In this document: one piece after another, positions 56,909 to 64,000 of the stretch
Position numbering within the stretch: position 1 is the stretch's first letter
Layout: each line of letters begins with the position of its first letter
Origin: Hymenobacter nitidus
GTDB taxonomy: Bacteria; Bacteroidota; Bacteroidia; Cytophagales; Hymenobacteraceae
Assembly (NCBI RefSeq): GCF_020447315.1
Contig: NZ_JAJADQ010000012.1
Span: 1 to 64,000 of the forward strand
DNA length: 64,000 nt
Reading direction: 5' to 3'
Notes under the pieces: generated by a model
What the model saw: only the letters and a program-made list of their open reading frames with translations
Told to the model about the DNA's origin: nothing
Databases searched by the model: none
Made by a program: the position numbers and the translations under genes

Positions 56909-59617
56909 ATGAAGAATACCTTTCTCACCCTGGGGCTGGCTACGCTGCTGGGCTGCGCCTCAAGCCAGCGCCAGCCGAGCGCAACGGCCGCCGCCCCGGC
57001 CGCAGTGCCCGAAGCCGCCACCGCCGTTAATCCGGCCGATCTGCCTTTCCGAAACCCCAGCCTGCCCATCGACCAGCGCGTGGATGACCTGGTGAGCCGC
57101 CTCACACTACCCGAAAAAGTGTCGCAGATGCTGAACGCCTCGCCGGCCATCGACCGGCTCGGCATTCCGGCTTACAACTGGTGGAACGAGGCCCTGCACG
57201 GCGTGGCCCGCACCAGCATGAAAACGACGGTATTTCCGCAGGCCATCGGCATGGCTGCCACCTTCAATACCGACGCCATGCTGCGCATGGCTACCATCAC
57301 CTCCGACGAAGCCCGGGCCGTGCACCATGAGTACGCCCGGCGCGGCGAGCGGGGAATCTACCAGGGGCTTACTTTCTGGACGCCCAACATCAACATCTTC
57401 CGCGACCCACGGTGGGGTAGAGGACAGGAAACCTACGGCGAAGACCCCTACCTGACCGGCCAGCTAGGGGCGGCCCTGGTGAAGGGCTTTCAGGGCGACG
57501 ACCCGAAGTATCTCAAGATTACGGCCTGCGCCAAGCACTTTGCCGTGCACAGCGGGCCCGAGCCCTCGCGCCACGAGTTCAACGCCCAGATTGGCGACTA
57601 CGACCTCTGGGACACGTATCTGCCGGCTTTTCGGGACCTGATTGTAGATGCCAAAGTGGCCAGCGTGATGTGCGCCTACAACGCCTACGCCAGCCAGCCC
57701 TGCTGCGGCAGCGACAAGCTGATGAACGAGATTCTCTACGATAAGTGGAAGTTCAAGGGCTATGTCACCTCCGACTGCGATGGTATCAACGACTTCTGGC
57801 AGCACCACAAAACCGACCCCGATGCCGCTACCGCCGCGGCCAACGCCGTGATGCACGGCACCGACCTCGAATGCGCCACCGGCAAGCTGTTCACCTACAA
57901 CTCGCTGCTGGAATCGGTGCAGCGCGGGTTGATTACCGAACAGCAGATCGACGTATCGGTGAAGCGGCTGTATAAAATCCGCTTCCAGCTGGGCATGTTC
58001 GACCCCGTGGAGCAGGTGAAATACGCCCAGATTCCGATGAGCGTGGTGGAAAGTGCCCCGCACCAGGCCCACGCTCTGCGCATGGCCCAGGAGTCGGTGG
58101 TGCTGCTCAAGAACGAGAAGAACACGCTGCCGCTGCGCAAAAACCTGAAGAAAATCGTGGTGCTGGGTCCTAATGCCGACAACGAAACCGCCCAGCTCGG
58201 CAACTACAACGGCTTCCCGACCAACAACGTGACGCCCTTGGAAGGCATCCGGGCCAAGGTGGGCCCCGGCACGCAGGTCACCTATATCCAGGGTGTTGAT
58301 TATGCCAGCAACATCGTGTACGAGACGCTCGACCTGAATAAAAACCTGGCCTACGAAGGCAAGCCAGGCTTCAAGGCTGAGTACTTCAAGGGTACAGAGC
58401 TGGAAGGCCAGCCCGTGGCCACTGTGCAGGAAGCCGGCCTCGACCGGTATCTGGCCAATGTGAAGCAGGAAATCGTGCCGGGCCTGCTGGCCGAAAATGT
58501 ATCGGCCCGCTACCGCACCACGTTCACCCCGGCGAAGTCGGAGCAGATGGCGTTTCAGATTACCGGCGACGACGGCTACCGCCTGTTTGTGAACGACAAG
58601 CTGGTGCTCGACAACTGGAAAGGCCGGGGCGTATCGACCCAGCAGCACACGATGCAGGTGGAAGCCGGCCAACAGCTGGACCTGCGGCTCGAATATTTCC
58701 AGACTGACCGCCGGACCATTCTCAAGTTCACCGGCGCACGGGTAGTGCCGATGAATGCGCAGAACATCCGGGCCCAGGTGAAAGACGCCGATGCCGTGGT
58801 GTTCGTGGGTGGCATCTCGCCCCGCCTCGAAGGCGAGGAAATGAAGGTGAACGTGGAAGGTTTCAGCGGCGGCGACCGAACCAGCATTGCCCTGCCCAAA
58901 GTGCAGACCGAGCTGCTCAAGGTGCTGCACGGCACGGGCAAGCCTGTGGTGTTCGTGATGATGACCGGCAGCGCCATTGGCTGCCCCTGGGAAGCCCAGA
59001 ACCTGCCGGCCATCGTCAATAGCTGGTACGGCGGGCAAGCCACCGGTACGGCCCTGGCTGATGTGCTTTTCGGCGACTACAACCCGGCCGGCCGCCTGCC
59101 CGTCACGTTCTATAGGTCGGAAAGCCAGCTGCCGCCCTTCGAGAACTACGATATGGCCGGCCGCACCTACCGCTACTTCAGCGGCACGCCGCTCTACCCG
59201 TTCGGACATGGCCTGAGCTACACCACTTTCGGCTACCGCAATCTGAAAGTGGCTTCCACGGCTCAAACCGGTACTCCTGTAACCGTATCGGTGGAGGTGC
59301 AGAACACCGGCAAGCGCGCCGGCGACGAAGTAGTGCAGCTGTATGTGCGCCATACCGGGGCGAAAGGCCGCGTGGCGCTGCACGCGCTGCAAGGCTTCCA
59401 GCGCGTGCCGTTGCAGGCAGGGGAGAAGAAGATCGTGCAGTTTACGCTCACGCCCCGGCAACTGTCGCGGTTGGATGCCAACGGCCGGCGGGCCGAGCAG
59501 CCCGGCACTATTCAGCTTTTCGCCGGGGGCGGGCAGCCCGTTAGCCAAGCCGTAAGCAAGGGCAAAGTGCTACAGGCCGCCGTTACCCTGACCGGTACCA
59601 GCGTTGCCCTCGACTAG
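56909..59617 (+). CDS. GH3 beta-xylosidase lipoprotein with PA14 domain
   Basis: The 902-aa protein has a lipobox (LATLLGCASS, Cys15 or 16), a GH3 barrel (YNWWNEALHGVAR; RDPRWGRGQETYGEDPYLT; ACAKHFAVHSGPE) with the nucleophile Asp289 in YVTSDCDGI, a PA14 domain inserted in the second GH3 domain (about 490-610, QITGDDGYRLFVNDKLVLDN), and a fibronectin-III-like C-terminus. The sequence type (NEALHGV, TSDCDGI) is that of xylosidases rather than glucosidases. It releases xylose from the ends of oligosaccharides in the periplasm. Confidence 0.92.
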   Translation: MKNTFLTLGLATLLGCASSQRQPSATAAAPAAVPEAATAVNPADLPFRNPSLPIDQRVDDLVSRLTLPEKVSQMLNASPAIDRLGIPAYNWWNEALHGVARTSMKTTVFPQAIGMAATFNTDAMLRMATITSDEARAVHHEYARRGERGIYQGLTFWTPNINIFRDPRWGRGQETYGEDPYLTGQLGAALVKGFQGDDPKYLKITACAKHFAVHSGPEPSRHEFNAQIGDYDLWDTYLPAFRDLIVDAKVASVMCAYNAYASQPCCGSDKLMNEILYDKWKFKGYVTSDCDGINDFWQHHKTDPDAATAAANAVMHGTDLECATGKLFTYNSLLESVQRGLITEQQIDVSVKRLYKIRFQLGMFDPVEQVKYAQIPMSVVESAPHQAHALRMAQESVVLLKNEKNTLPLRKNLKKIVVLGPNADNETAQLGNYNGFPTNNVTPLEGIRAKVGPGTQVTYIQGVDYASNIVYETLDLNKNLAYEGKPGFKAEYFKGTELEGQPVATVQEAGLDRYLANVKQEIVPGLLAENVSARYRTTFTPAKSEQMAFQITGDDGYRLFVNDKLVLDNWKGRGVSTQQHTMQVEAGQQLDLRLEYFQTDRRTILKFTGARVVPMNAQNIRAQVKDADAVVFVGGISPRLEGEEMKVNVEGFSGGDRTSIALPKVQTELLKVLHGTGKPVVFVMMTGSAIGCPWEAQNLPAIVNSWYGGQATGTALADVLFGDYNPAGRLPVTFYRSESQLPPFENYDMAGRTYRYFSGTPLYPFGHGLSYTTFGYRNLKVASTAQTGTPVTVSVEVQNTGKRAGDEVVQLYVRHTGAKGRVALHALQGFQRVPLQAGEKKIVQFTLTPRQLSRLDANGRRAEQPGTIQLFAGGGQPVSQAVSKGKVLQAAVTLTGTSVALD

Positions 59618-59620
59618 AGA

Positions 59621-59670
59621 CGCCGGAATTGATTTCCTTTCTCGGCCGGGGAGAGAAATCAGTTCCGGCG
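59621..59670 (+). terminator. imperfect hairpin after xylosidase
   Basis: CGCCGGAATTGATTTC and its partner GAAATCAGTTCCGGCG form an imperfect stem 59621-59670, followed by CTTTCG. It ends the esterase-xylosidase unit. Confidence 0.6.
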
Positions 59671-59756
59671 CTTTCGTCCTACCAATCGGTAGCCTCTTCA
59701 CTATTCAATGATTATCCGGTAATTATTTCCCGAAAAATATTTTTCGGGCGCTCACC

Positions 59757-59788
59757 TATCGAAACCGTTTCCGGAAACGGTTTCGATA
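59757..59788. promoter_or_regulatory. LacI-type operator O2
   Basis: A 32-bp perfect palindrome whose core GTTTCCGGAAAC is the same as in O1. A -7-like TATCTTCG (59792-59799) has the same distance from the centre (19.5 bp) as in the uxuA promoter, and both are followed by an A-rich GAAAT. Confidence 0.85.
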
Positions 59789-60011
59789 TTTTATCTTCGA
59801 AATTGGCCTGTAAACAAGGTTTTTACATGGGCTTTCCTATCTCCGAGCCCACTATCTTCGAAGAGAAGTCAGGCCTACCGGCCGGCCACCGCTCTGAGTA
59901 CCGCTCGTTGCAGGCATCATCGGCAAGGATGAGCGCCTGGCACTTTCTCTTCAAAAACCCCACCTGGCAATGCTACCCTCTCAGAGGTAGTGCGCGCCAT
60001 CTTTCACCCCC

Positions 60012-61535
60012 ATGAAATACCTCCTCGGCTACGACATTGGCAGCTCGTCCATCAAGGCGTCGTTGCTCAGTATTGACACCGGCCGGTGCGTGGCTTCGGT
60101 CACCTCGCCGAAAAAGGAGATGGAAATAACCGCGCTCCAGCCCGACTGGGCCGAACAGCGCCCCGAGCGGTGGTGGCAGGAAGTCGTAAATGCTACCCTG
60201 CAGCTGCGCGCCGACTACGATTTCGACACGGCCCTGATTGCCGGTATCGGCATTACCTACCAGATGCACGGCCTCGTGCTCGTCGACAAAGACGGTGAGG
60301 TACTGCGCCCCGCCATTATCTGGTGCGACAGCCGCGCCGTGGATTACGGCAACCAGGCATTCCAAGACCTGGGCCAGGAATATTGCCTGAGCAACTTCCT
60401 CAACTCGCCCGGTAACTTCACGGCCTCCAAGCTGAAGTGGGTGCGCGAAAATGAGCCCGCCATCTACGAGCGGATTCACAAAATCCAGCTGCCCGGCGAC
60501 TACATTGCTTTCAAGCTTACGGGCCAACTCCAGACCACCGTGTCGGGCTTGTCGGAGGGTGTGTTCTGGAATTTCAAGCAGCAGGCCATTGCCCAGGAGT
60601 TGCTCGACTATTATGGCATCAGTTCTGCCCTGCTGCCCGAAGTCGTCGACACCTTCTCGGTGCAGGGCCACCTGAGCGCCGAAGCGGCGCGGGAGCTGGG
60701 CCTCACGGCCGGTACGCCCATCAGCTACCGGGCCGGCGACCAGCCCAACAACGCCTTTTCGCTGAATGTGCTGCAGGCCGGCGAAATAGCCGCTACGGCC
60801 GGAACCAGCGGCGTGGTCTACGGCATCAACGAAACCATGACCTCGGATTCCCGTTCCCGGGTCAATTCATTTGTGCACGTAAACAGCACGCTGGAGCAGC
60901 CCAAGAACGGCGTGCTGATGTGTATGAACGGCACCGGGATTCTGAACAGCTGGCTGCGCAAAGTCCTGGGCGATATTCCCTACGAGGACATGAACCAGCT
61001 GGCCGCGCAAGCCCCGATTGGCTCCGAGGGCCTCACGTTTCTGCCCTTCGGCAACGGCGCCGAGCGAATTCTGGAAAACCGCCAGCTCGAAGCCGAATTA
61101 CGCGGCCTCAACTTCAACCAGCACGGCCGGGTGCACGTGGCCCGCGCCGCCCAGGAAGGCATCGTCTTCGCCCTGAACTACGGCGTCGACATCATGCGCG
61201 AATCCGGGGTGCAGGTGCGCAAAGTGCGGGCCGGCAACGCCAACATGTTTTTGAGCCCCATTTTCCGCGAAGCCTTCGTGAATAGTGCGGGCGTGGAGCT
61301 GGAGCTGTTCAACACCGATGCAGCCCAAGGCGCGGCCCGTGGCGCGGGCGTCGGGGCCGGCATCTACGCCAGCACTTCCGAGGCGTTCAACGGGCTGGAA
61401 CGCATCCTCACGCTGGAGCCCCAGGCCCAGCTGCAGGAACAATATCAGGCTGCCTACACCCGCTGGCAGGCCATTCTCAATCAAATCGTACCATTACCAA
61501 CCACCCCTCGGCATGTCATCCAACACGCTTTCTAA
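60012..61535 (+). CDS. xylulokinase
   Basis: The 507-aa FGGY kinase begins LLGYDIGSSSIKASLL (phosphate loop 1), and has GIGITYQMHGLVLVD, IIWCDSRA, the sugar-binding W-V-R-E-N-E-P and AGTSGVVYG, and the second phosphate site NGTGILNSW. It phosphorylates D-xylulose made by XylA. Its end overlaps the xylA start by 23 bp, so the two are translated together, under operator O2. Confidence 0.92.
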   Translation: MKYLLGYDIGSSSIKASLLSIDTGRCVASVTSPKKEMEITALQPDWAEQRPERWWQEVVNATLQLRADYDFDTALIAGIGITYQMHGLVLVDKDGEVLRPAIIWCDSRAVDYGNQAFQDLGQEYCLSNFLNSPGNFTASKLKWVRENEPAIYERIHKIQLPGDYIAFKLTGQLQTTVSGLSEGVFWNFKQQAIAQELLDYYGISSALLPEVVDTFSVQGHLSAEAARELGLTAGTPISYRAGDQPNNAFSLNVLQAGEIAATAGTSGVVYGINETMTSDSRSRVNSFVHVNSTLEQPKNGVLMCMNGTGILNSWLRKVLGDIPYEDMNQLAAQAPIGSEGLTFLPFGNGAERILENRQLEAELRGLNFNQHGRVHVARAAQEGIVFALNYGVDIMRESGVQVRKVRAGNANMFLSPIFREAFVNSAGVELELFNTDAAQGAARGAGVGAGIYASTSEAFNGLERILTLEPQAQLQEQYQAAYTRWQAILNQIVPLPTTPRHVIQHAF

Positions 61536-62844
61536 AACCGAGTATTTCACCGGCATCGACACCATTCGCTTCGAAGGACGCGAATCGGACAATCCGTTGG
61601 CCTTCAAGTGGTACGACGAAAACCGCATCGTAGCTGGCAAAACCATGAAGGAGCACCTGCGCTTCGCGGTTTCGTACTGGCATACCTTCACCGGCACCGG
61701 TGGTGACCCGTTCGGCCCCGGCACCAAGCAATTCGCCTGGGATTCGCACCACGAAATTATCGGCCGCGCCAAAGACAAGATGGACGCCGCCTTCGAGTTC
61801 TTCACCAAGCTCGGCACGCCCTACTACTGCTTTCACGACATTGACCTCGTGGACGAAGGCAACTCGCTGGCCGAGTACGAGCGCAACCTGGCGGCCATCG
61901 TCGACTACGCCAAGGAGCACCAGGCCGCTACCGGCGTGAAGCTGCTGTGGGGCACGGCCAACGTGTTTTCGAACCCGCGCTACATGAACGGGGCCAGCAC
62001 CAATCCCGACTTTCAGGTGGTAGCCCACGCCGCTACCCAGGTGAAAAACGCCATTGACGCCACCATTGCCCTGAACGGCGAAAACTACGTGTTCTGGGGT
62101 GGCCGCGAGGGGTACATGACCCTGCTCAACACCAACATGAAGCGCGAGCAGGAGCACATGGGCCGCTTCCTGACCATGGCCCGCGACTACGCCCGCCAGC
62201 AGGGTTTCACCGGCAAGTTCTTCATTGAGCCCAAGCCCGCCGAGCCCACCAAGCACCAGTACGACTTCGACGCGGCCACGGTAATTGGTTTCCTGAAGCA
62301 GCATGGGCTGGAAAACGACTTCATGCTCAACCTGGAAGTAAACCACGCCACCCTGGCTGGTCACACCTTCGAGCACGAGCTGCAAGTGGCGGCTGATGCT
62401 AACATGCTGGGCTCGATGGACGCCAACCGTGGCGACTACCAGAACGGCTGGGACACCGACCAGTTTCCCAACAACCTCAACGAGCTGACCGAGTCGATGC
62501 TCATCATCCTCGAAGCCGGTGGTTTCAAGCACGGCGGCATCAACTTCGACGCCAAAACCCGCCGCAACTCGACCGACTTGGAGGACATCTTCATTGCCCA
62601 CATTGCCGGCATGGACACCTTCGCCCGCGCCCTGGTAACGGCCGATGCCATCCTGGAAAAGTCGGCCTACCGCAAGTTCCGGCAGGAGCGCTATGCCTCA
62701 TTCGACTCCGGTGCCGGTGCCGCTTTCGAGAAAGGTCAGCTGACGTTGGAAGACCTGCGCAAGATTGCCCACGAAACGGGTGAGCCTACGCCGAAGAGTG
62801 GCAAGCAGGAGTGGCTGGAAAGCATCATCAACCAGTACATCTAG
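61513..62844 (+). CDS. xylose isomerase
   Basis: The start is ATG 61513 (MSSNTLSKTEYFTGI), inside the end of xylB; the frame is open further upstream only as a shadow. The 443-aa enzyme has VSYWHTFTGTGGDPFG, CFHDIDLVDEG (catalytic His), the metal ligands in FFIEPKPAEPTKHQYDFD and EVNHATLAGH, and the region MDANRGDYQNGWDTDQFP. It turns D-xylose into D-xylulose. Length and sequence fit class II enzymes. Confidence 0.95.
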   Translation: MSSNTLSKTEYFTGIDTIRFEGRESDNPLAFKWYDENRIVAGKTMKEHLRFAVSYWHTFTGTGGDPFGPGTKQFAWDSHHEIIGRAKDKMDAAFEFFTKLGTPYYCFHDIDLVDEGNSLAEYERNLAAIVDYAKEHQAATGVKLLWGTANVFSNPRYMNGASTNPDFQVVAHAATQVKNAIDATIALNGENYVFWGGREGYMTLLNTNMKREQEHMGRFLTMARDYARQQGFTGKFFIEPKPAEPTKHQYDFDAATVIGFLKQHGLENDFMLNLEVNHATLAGHTFEHELQVAADANMLGSMDANRGDYQNGWDTDQFPNNLNELTESMLIILEAGGFKHGGINFDAKTRRNSTDLEDIFIAHIAGMDTFARALVTADAILEKSAYRKFRQERYASFDSGAGAAFEKGQLTLEDLRKIAHETGEPTPKSGKQEWLESIINQYI

Positions 62845-63251
62845 AAACTAAAAAGGTGAGAGAGGAACGTTGGCCGCGCCGGTGCTGTAACGCCGGCCGG
62901 CCAACGGAACTTTCGCTCACGGAACAGCTTTCCTGAAAGCCCGGCCCGGTGCCGCCTTTCAGGTAGTGTGGGAGAGGGAAGCAGAAAAGAGGCGTACCAG
63001 CGCGCAGTGCGAATCGAGGGAGAGCTTTTCGCATTGCGTTGGCAGCTACGATACTGCCGGCTGGCACGCCTCACTGCGCCTCCTTTTCAACGCTTCTAAT
63101 TCAGAAATAAGGCTTGAATTGCGGCGGCCCCTGCTTTTCTACTGGAAAATATCTGGTAGAAAATCAGGGTTTTATAGCAAAATAAACTGCCTGAGGTAAA
63201 GCCCAAAGAAGTAGTTTCCTCATCTTTGGAACGACTTCTAACTGAAACCCT
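62845..63251. other. gene-free spacer between xylA and tal
   Basis: This 407-bp spacer has no protein-like frame. It holds an imperfect inverted repeat (63003-63013 / 63028-63038) and, 23 bp before tal, CATCTTTG (63221-63228), one base off the -7 consensus. A tal promoter may lie here; no O1/O2-like operator is seen. Confidence 0.5.
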
Positions 63252-64000
63252 ATGAATCCATTAGTTGACATCCGTCAATTCGACCAAAGCATCTGGCTGG
63301 ACTTTATCCGCCGTAAGATCCTGATCAACGGTGAGTTGCAGCGGCGTATCACCGATGAGGCTTTGCGCGGCGTAACTTCCAACCCGGCCATTTTCGAGAA
63401 GGCCATTGGCGGCTCCGACGACTACGACGCGGCCATCCGCAGCCTGGCCCTGCAGGGCAAAACCACCGACGAAATCTACACCGCCCTGGCCGTGGCCGAC
63501 GTGCAGCACGCCTGCGACCTGTTCCGTCCGCTCTACGACAGCCACGATAATTCCAGTGACGGTTACGTAAGCCTGGAAGTGTCGCCGGCACTGGTGAATG
63601 ACACCGAAGGCACAATTGAGGAAGGCATCCGTTTCTGGAAAACGGTGAACCGCCCCAACGTCATGATTAAGGTGCCGGCCACCCTGGAAGGCCTGCCCGC
63701 CATTCGTCGTCTCATTGCCGAAGGCATCAACGTCAACGTAACCCTGATTTTTGGTCTGGAGCGCTACCGCCTCGTGGCCGAAGCCTTCCTGGCCGGCCTC
63801 GAAGACCGGGTGAAAGCCGGTCTGCCCATCAAGAACATTGACTCCGTCGCCAGCTTCTTCCTCTCGCGCATCGACGTGCTGATTGACCCGATGCTGGAGA
63901 AAATTGCCGCCGAAGGTGGGGCGAAAGGCGAGCTGGCCCAATCAATGGTGGGTGAAGTAGCCCTGGCCAGCGCCAAGCAAGCCTACCAGATCTACAAGGA
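63252..64000 (+). CDS. transaldolase (partial, runs off the window)
   Basis: The gene starts at ATG 63252 (MNPLVDIRQFDQSIWLDFI) and is open to the window end, 249 codons. It has the transaldolase features D-F-I-R-R, GVTSNPAIFEKAIGGSDDYD, SLEVSPALVNDTEGTI, and the Schiff-base Lys in VMIKVPATLEG, then INVNVTLIFGLERY. It serves the non-oxidative pentose phosphate pathway that takes up xylulose 5-phosphate. In this family the gene may be fused to a glucose-6-phosphate isomerase; the window does not show the end. Confidence 0.92.
   Translation, partial: MNPLVDIRQFDQSIWLDFIRRKILINGELQRRITDEALRGVTSNPAIFEKAIGGSDDYDAAIRSLALQGKTTDEIYTALAVADVQHACDLFRPLYDSHDNSSDGYVSLEVSPALVNDTEGTIEEGIRFWKTVNRPNVMIKVPATLEGLPAIRRLIAEGINVNVTLIFGLERYRLVAEAFLAGLEDRVKAGLPIKNIDSVASFFLSRIDVLIDPMLEKIAAEGGAKGELAQSMVGEVALASAKQAYQIYK

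Larger units (their letters stand above)
59618..60011. promoter_or_regulatory. xylB control region
   Basis: This 394-bp region holds the xylosidase terminator, operator O2 and the promoter of the xylB-xylA unit; the leader is about 200 nt. A frame from 59629 to 60015 runs through it but has no protein character. Confidence 0.65.

Noticed and set aside
57464..59548. 694-aa minus-strand frame opposite the GH3 xylosidase
   Set aside because: It is an antisense shadow; composition is biased and no motif is seen, while the plus strand is a full GH3 enzyme.
1..64000. tRNA, rRNA or IS element
   Set aside because: No clover-leaf tRNA, rRNA segment or IS transposase was recognised by eye; the zinc ribbon of the LacI protein is only transposase-like and has no transposase domain next to it.

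Overview
The window looks like a chromosome segment of a Hymenobacter-like member of the Bacteroidota (Cytophagales). The signs are a T9SS C-terminal sorting domain, a SusC/SusD pair, promoters of the Bacteroidota type (-33 TTG / -7 TAnnTTTG), no clear Shine-Dalgarno sequences, and moderately high GC. This rests on protein resemblance only; no database search was run.

Layout. 1-2552: accessory or host DNA with two perfect palindromes, small unknown genes and a T9SS-secreted protein. About 2.6-38.0 kb: a complete-looking contractile-tailed prophage. 2630-13106 on the minus strand is the tail module: tail fibres, baseplate J, gpW-like, LysM, spike, hub, tape measure, a frameshifted tail chaperone and the tube protein. 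13119-14315 is the sheath. 14686-16470 is a lysis cassette (holin-like, spanin-like, coiled-coil TM protein, endolysin). 16549-18815 holds the major capsid and a ClpP-type protease with scaffold. 18965-26228, on the plus strand, holds terminase, Mu gp36-, gp29- and MuF-like proteins, gpG and a tail terminator. 26217-29372 is AT-rich cargo including DUF2971-like and YfbU-like genes. 29425-35334 on the minus strand is the early/replication module. 35462-37948 is the repressor, a lipoprotein and a tyrosine integrase. The virion genes are Mu-like, but no MuA/MuB transposition genes are seen; the phage uses a tyrosine integrase instead.

37.9-39.1 kb has no convincing gene. 39151-43585 holds a GH3 beta-glucosidase, an SdiA-regulated-like beta-propeller protein and a PAP2 phosphatase. 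From 43697 to the end lies a glucuronoxylan utilisation locus: a LacI regulator with an extra zinc ribbon; mannonate dehydratase (uxuA), GH67 alpha-glucuronidase, SDR oxidoreductase, SusC and SusD; then a sialate/xylan acetylesterase and GH3 xylosidase; then xylulokinase, xylose isomerase and transaldolase (cut by the window end). Two near-identical palindromic operators, before uxuA/lacI and before xylB, tie the locus together. The enzymes would import xylo-oligosaccharides, remove acetyl and (methyl)glucuronyl groups, release xylose and pass xylose and glucuronate-derived mannonate into central metabolism.

Most interesting items: (1) a -1 frameshift signal (G GGA AAG, 5-nt spacer, 13-bp hairpin) at the end of the portal gene that would fuse it to a MuF protein with a C-terminal zincin-like (HExxHxxD) domain, followed by an overlapping small acidic ORF; (2) six iterons at about 21-bp spacing inside a replication-type gene, kept across two reading frames; (3) a second frameshift signal (A AAA AAC) in the tail chaperone gene; (4) a LacI regulator fused to a transposase-type zinc ribbon, whose operators also carry the -33 elements of the promoters they control.
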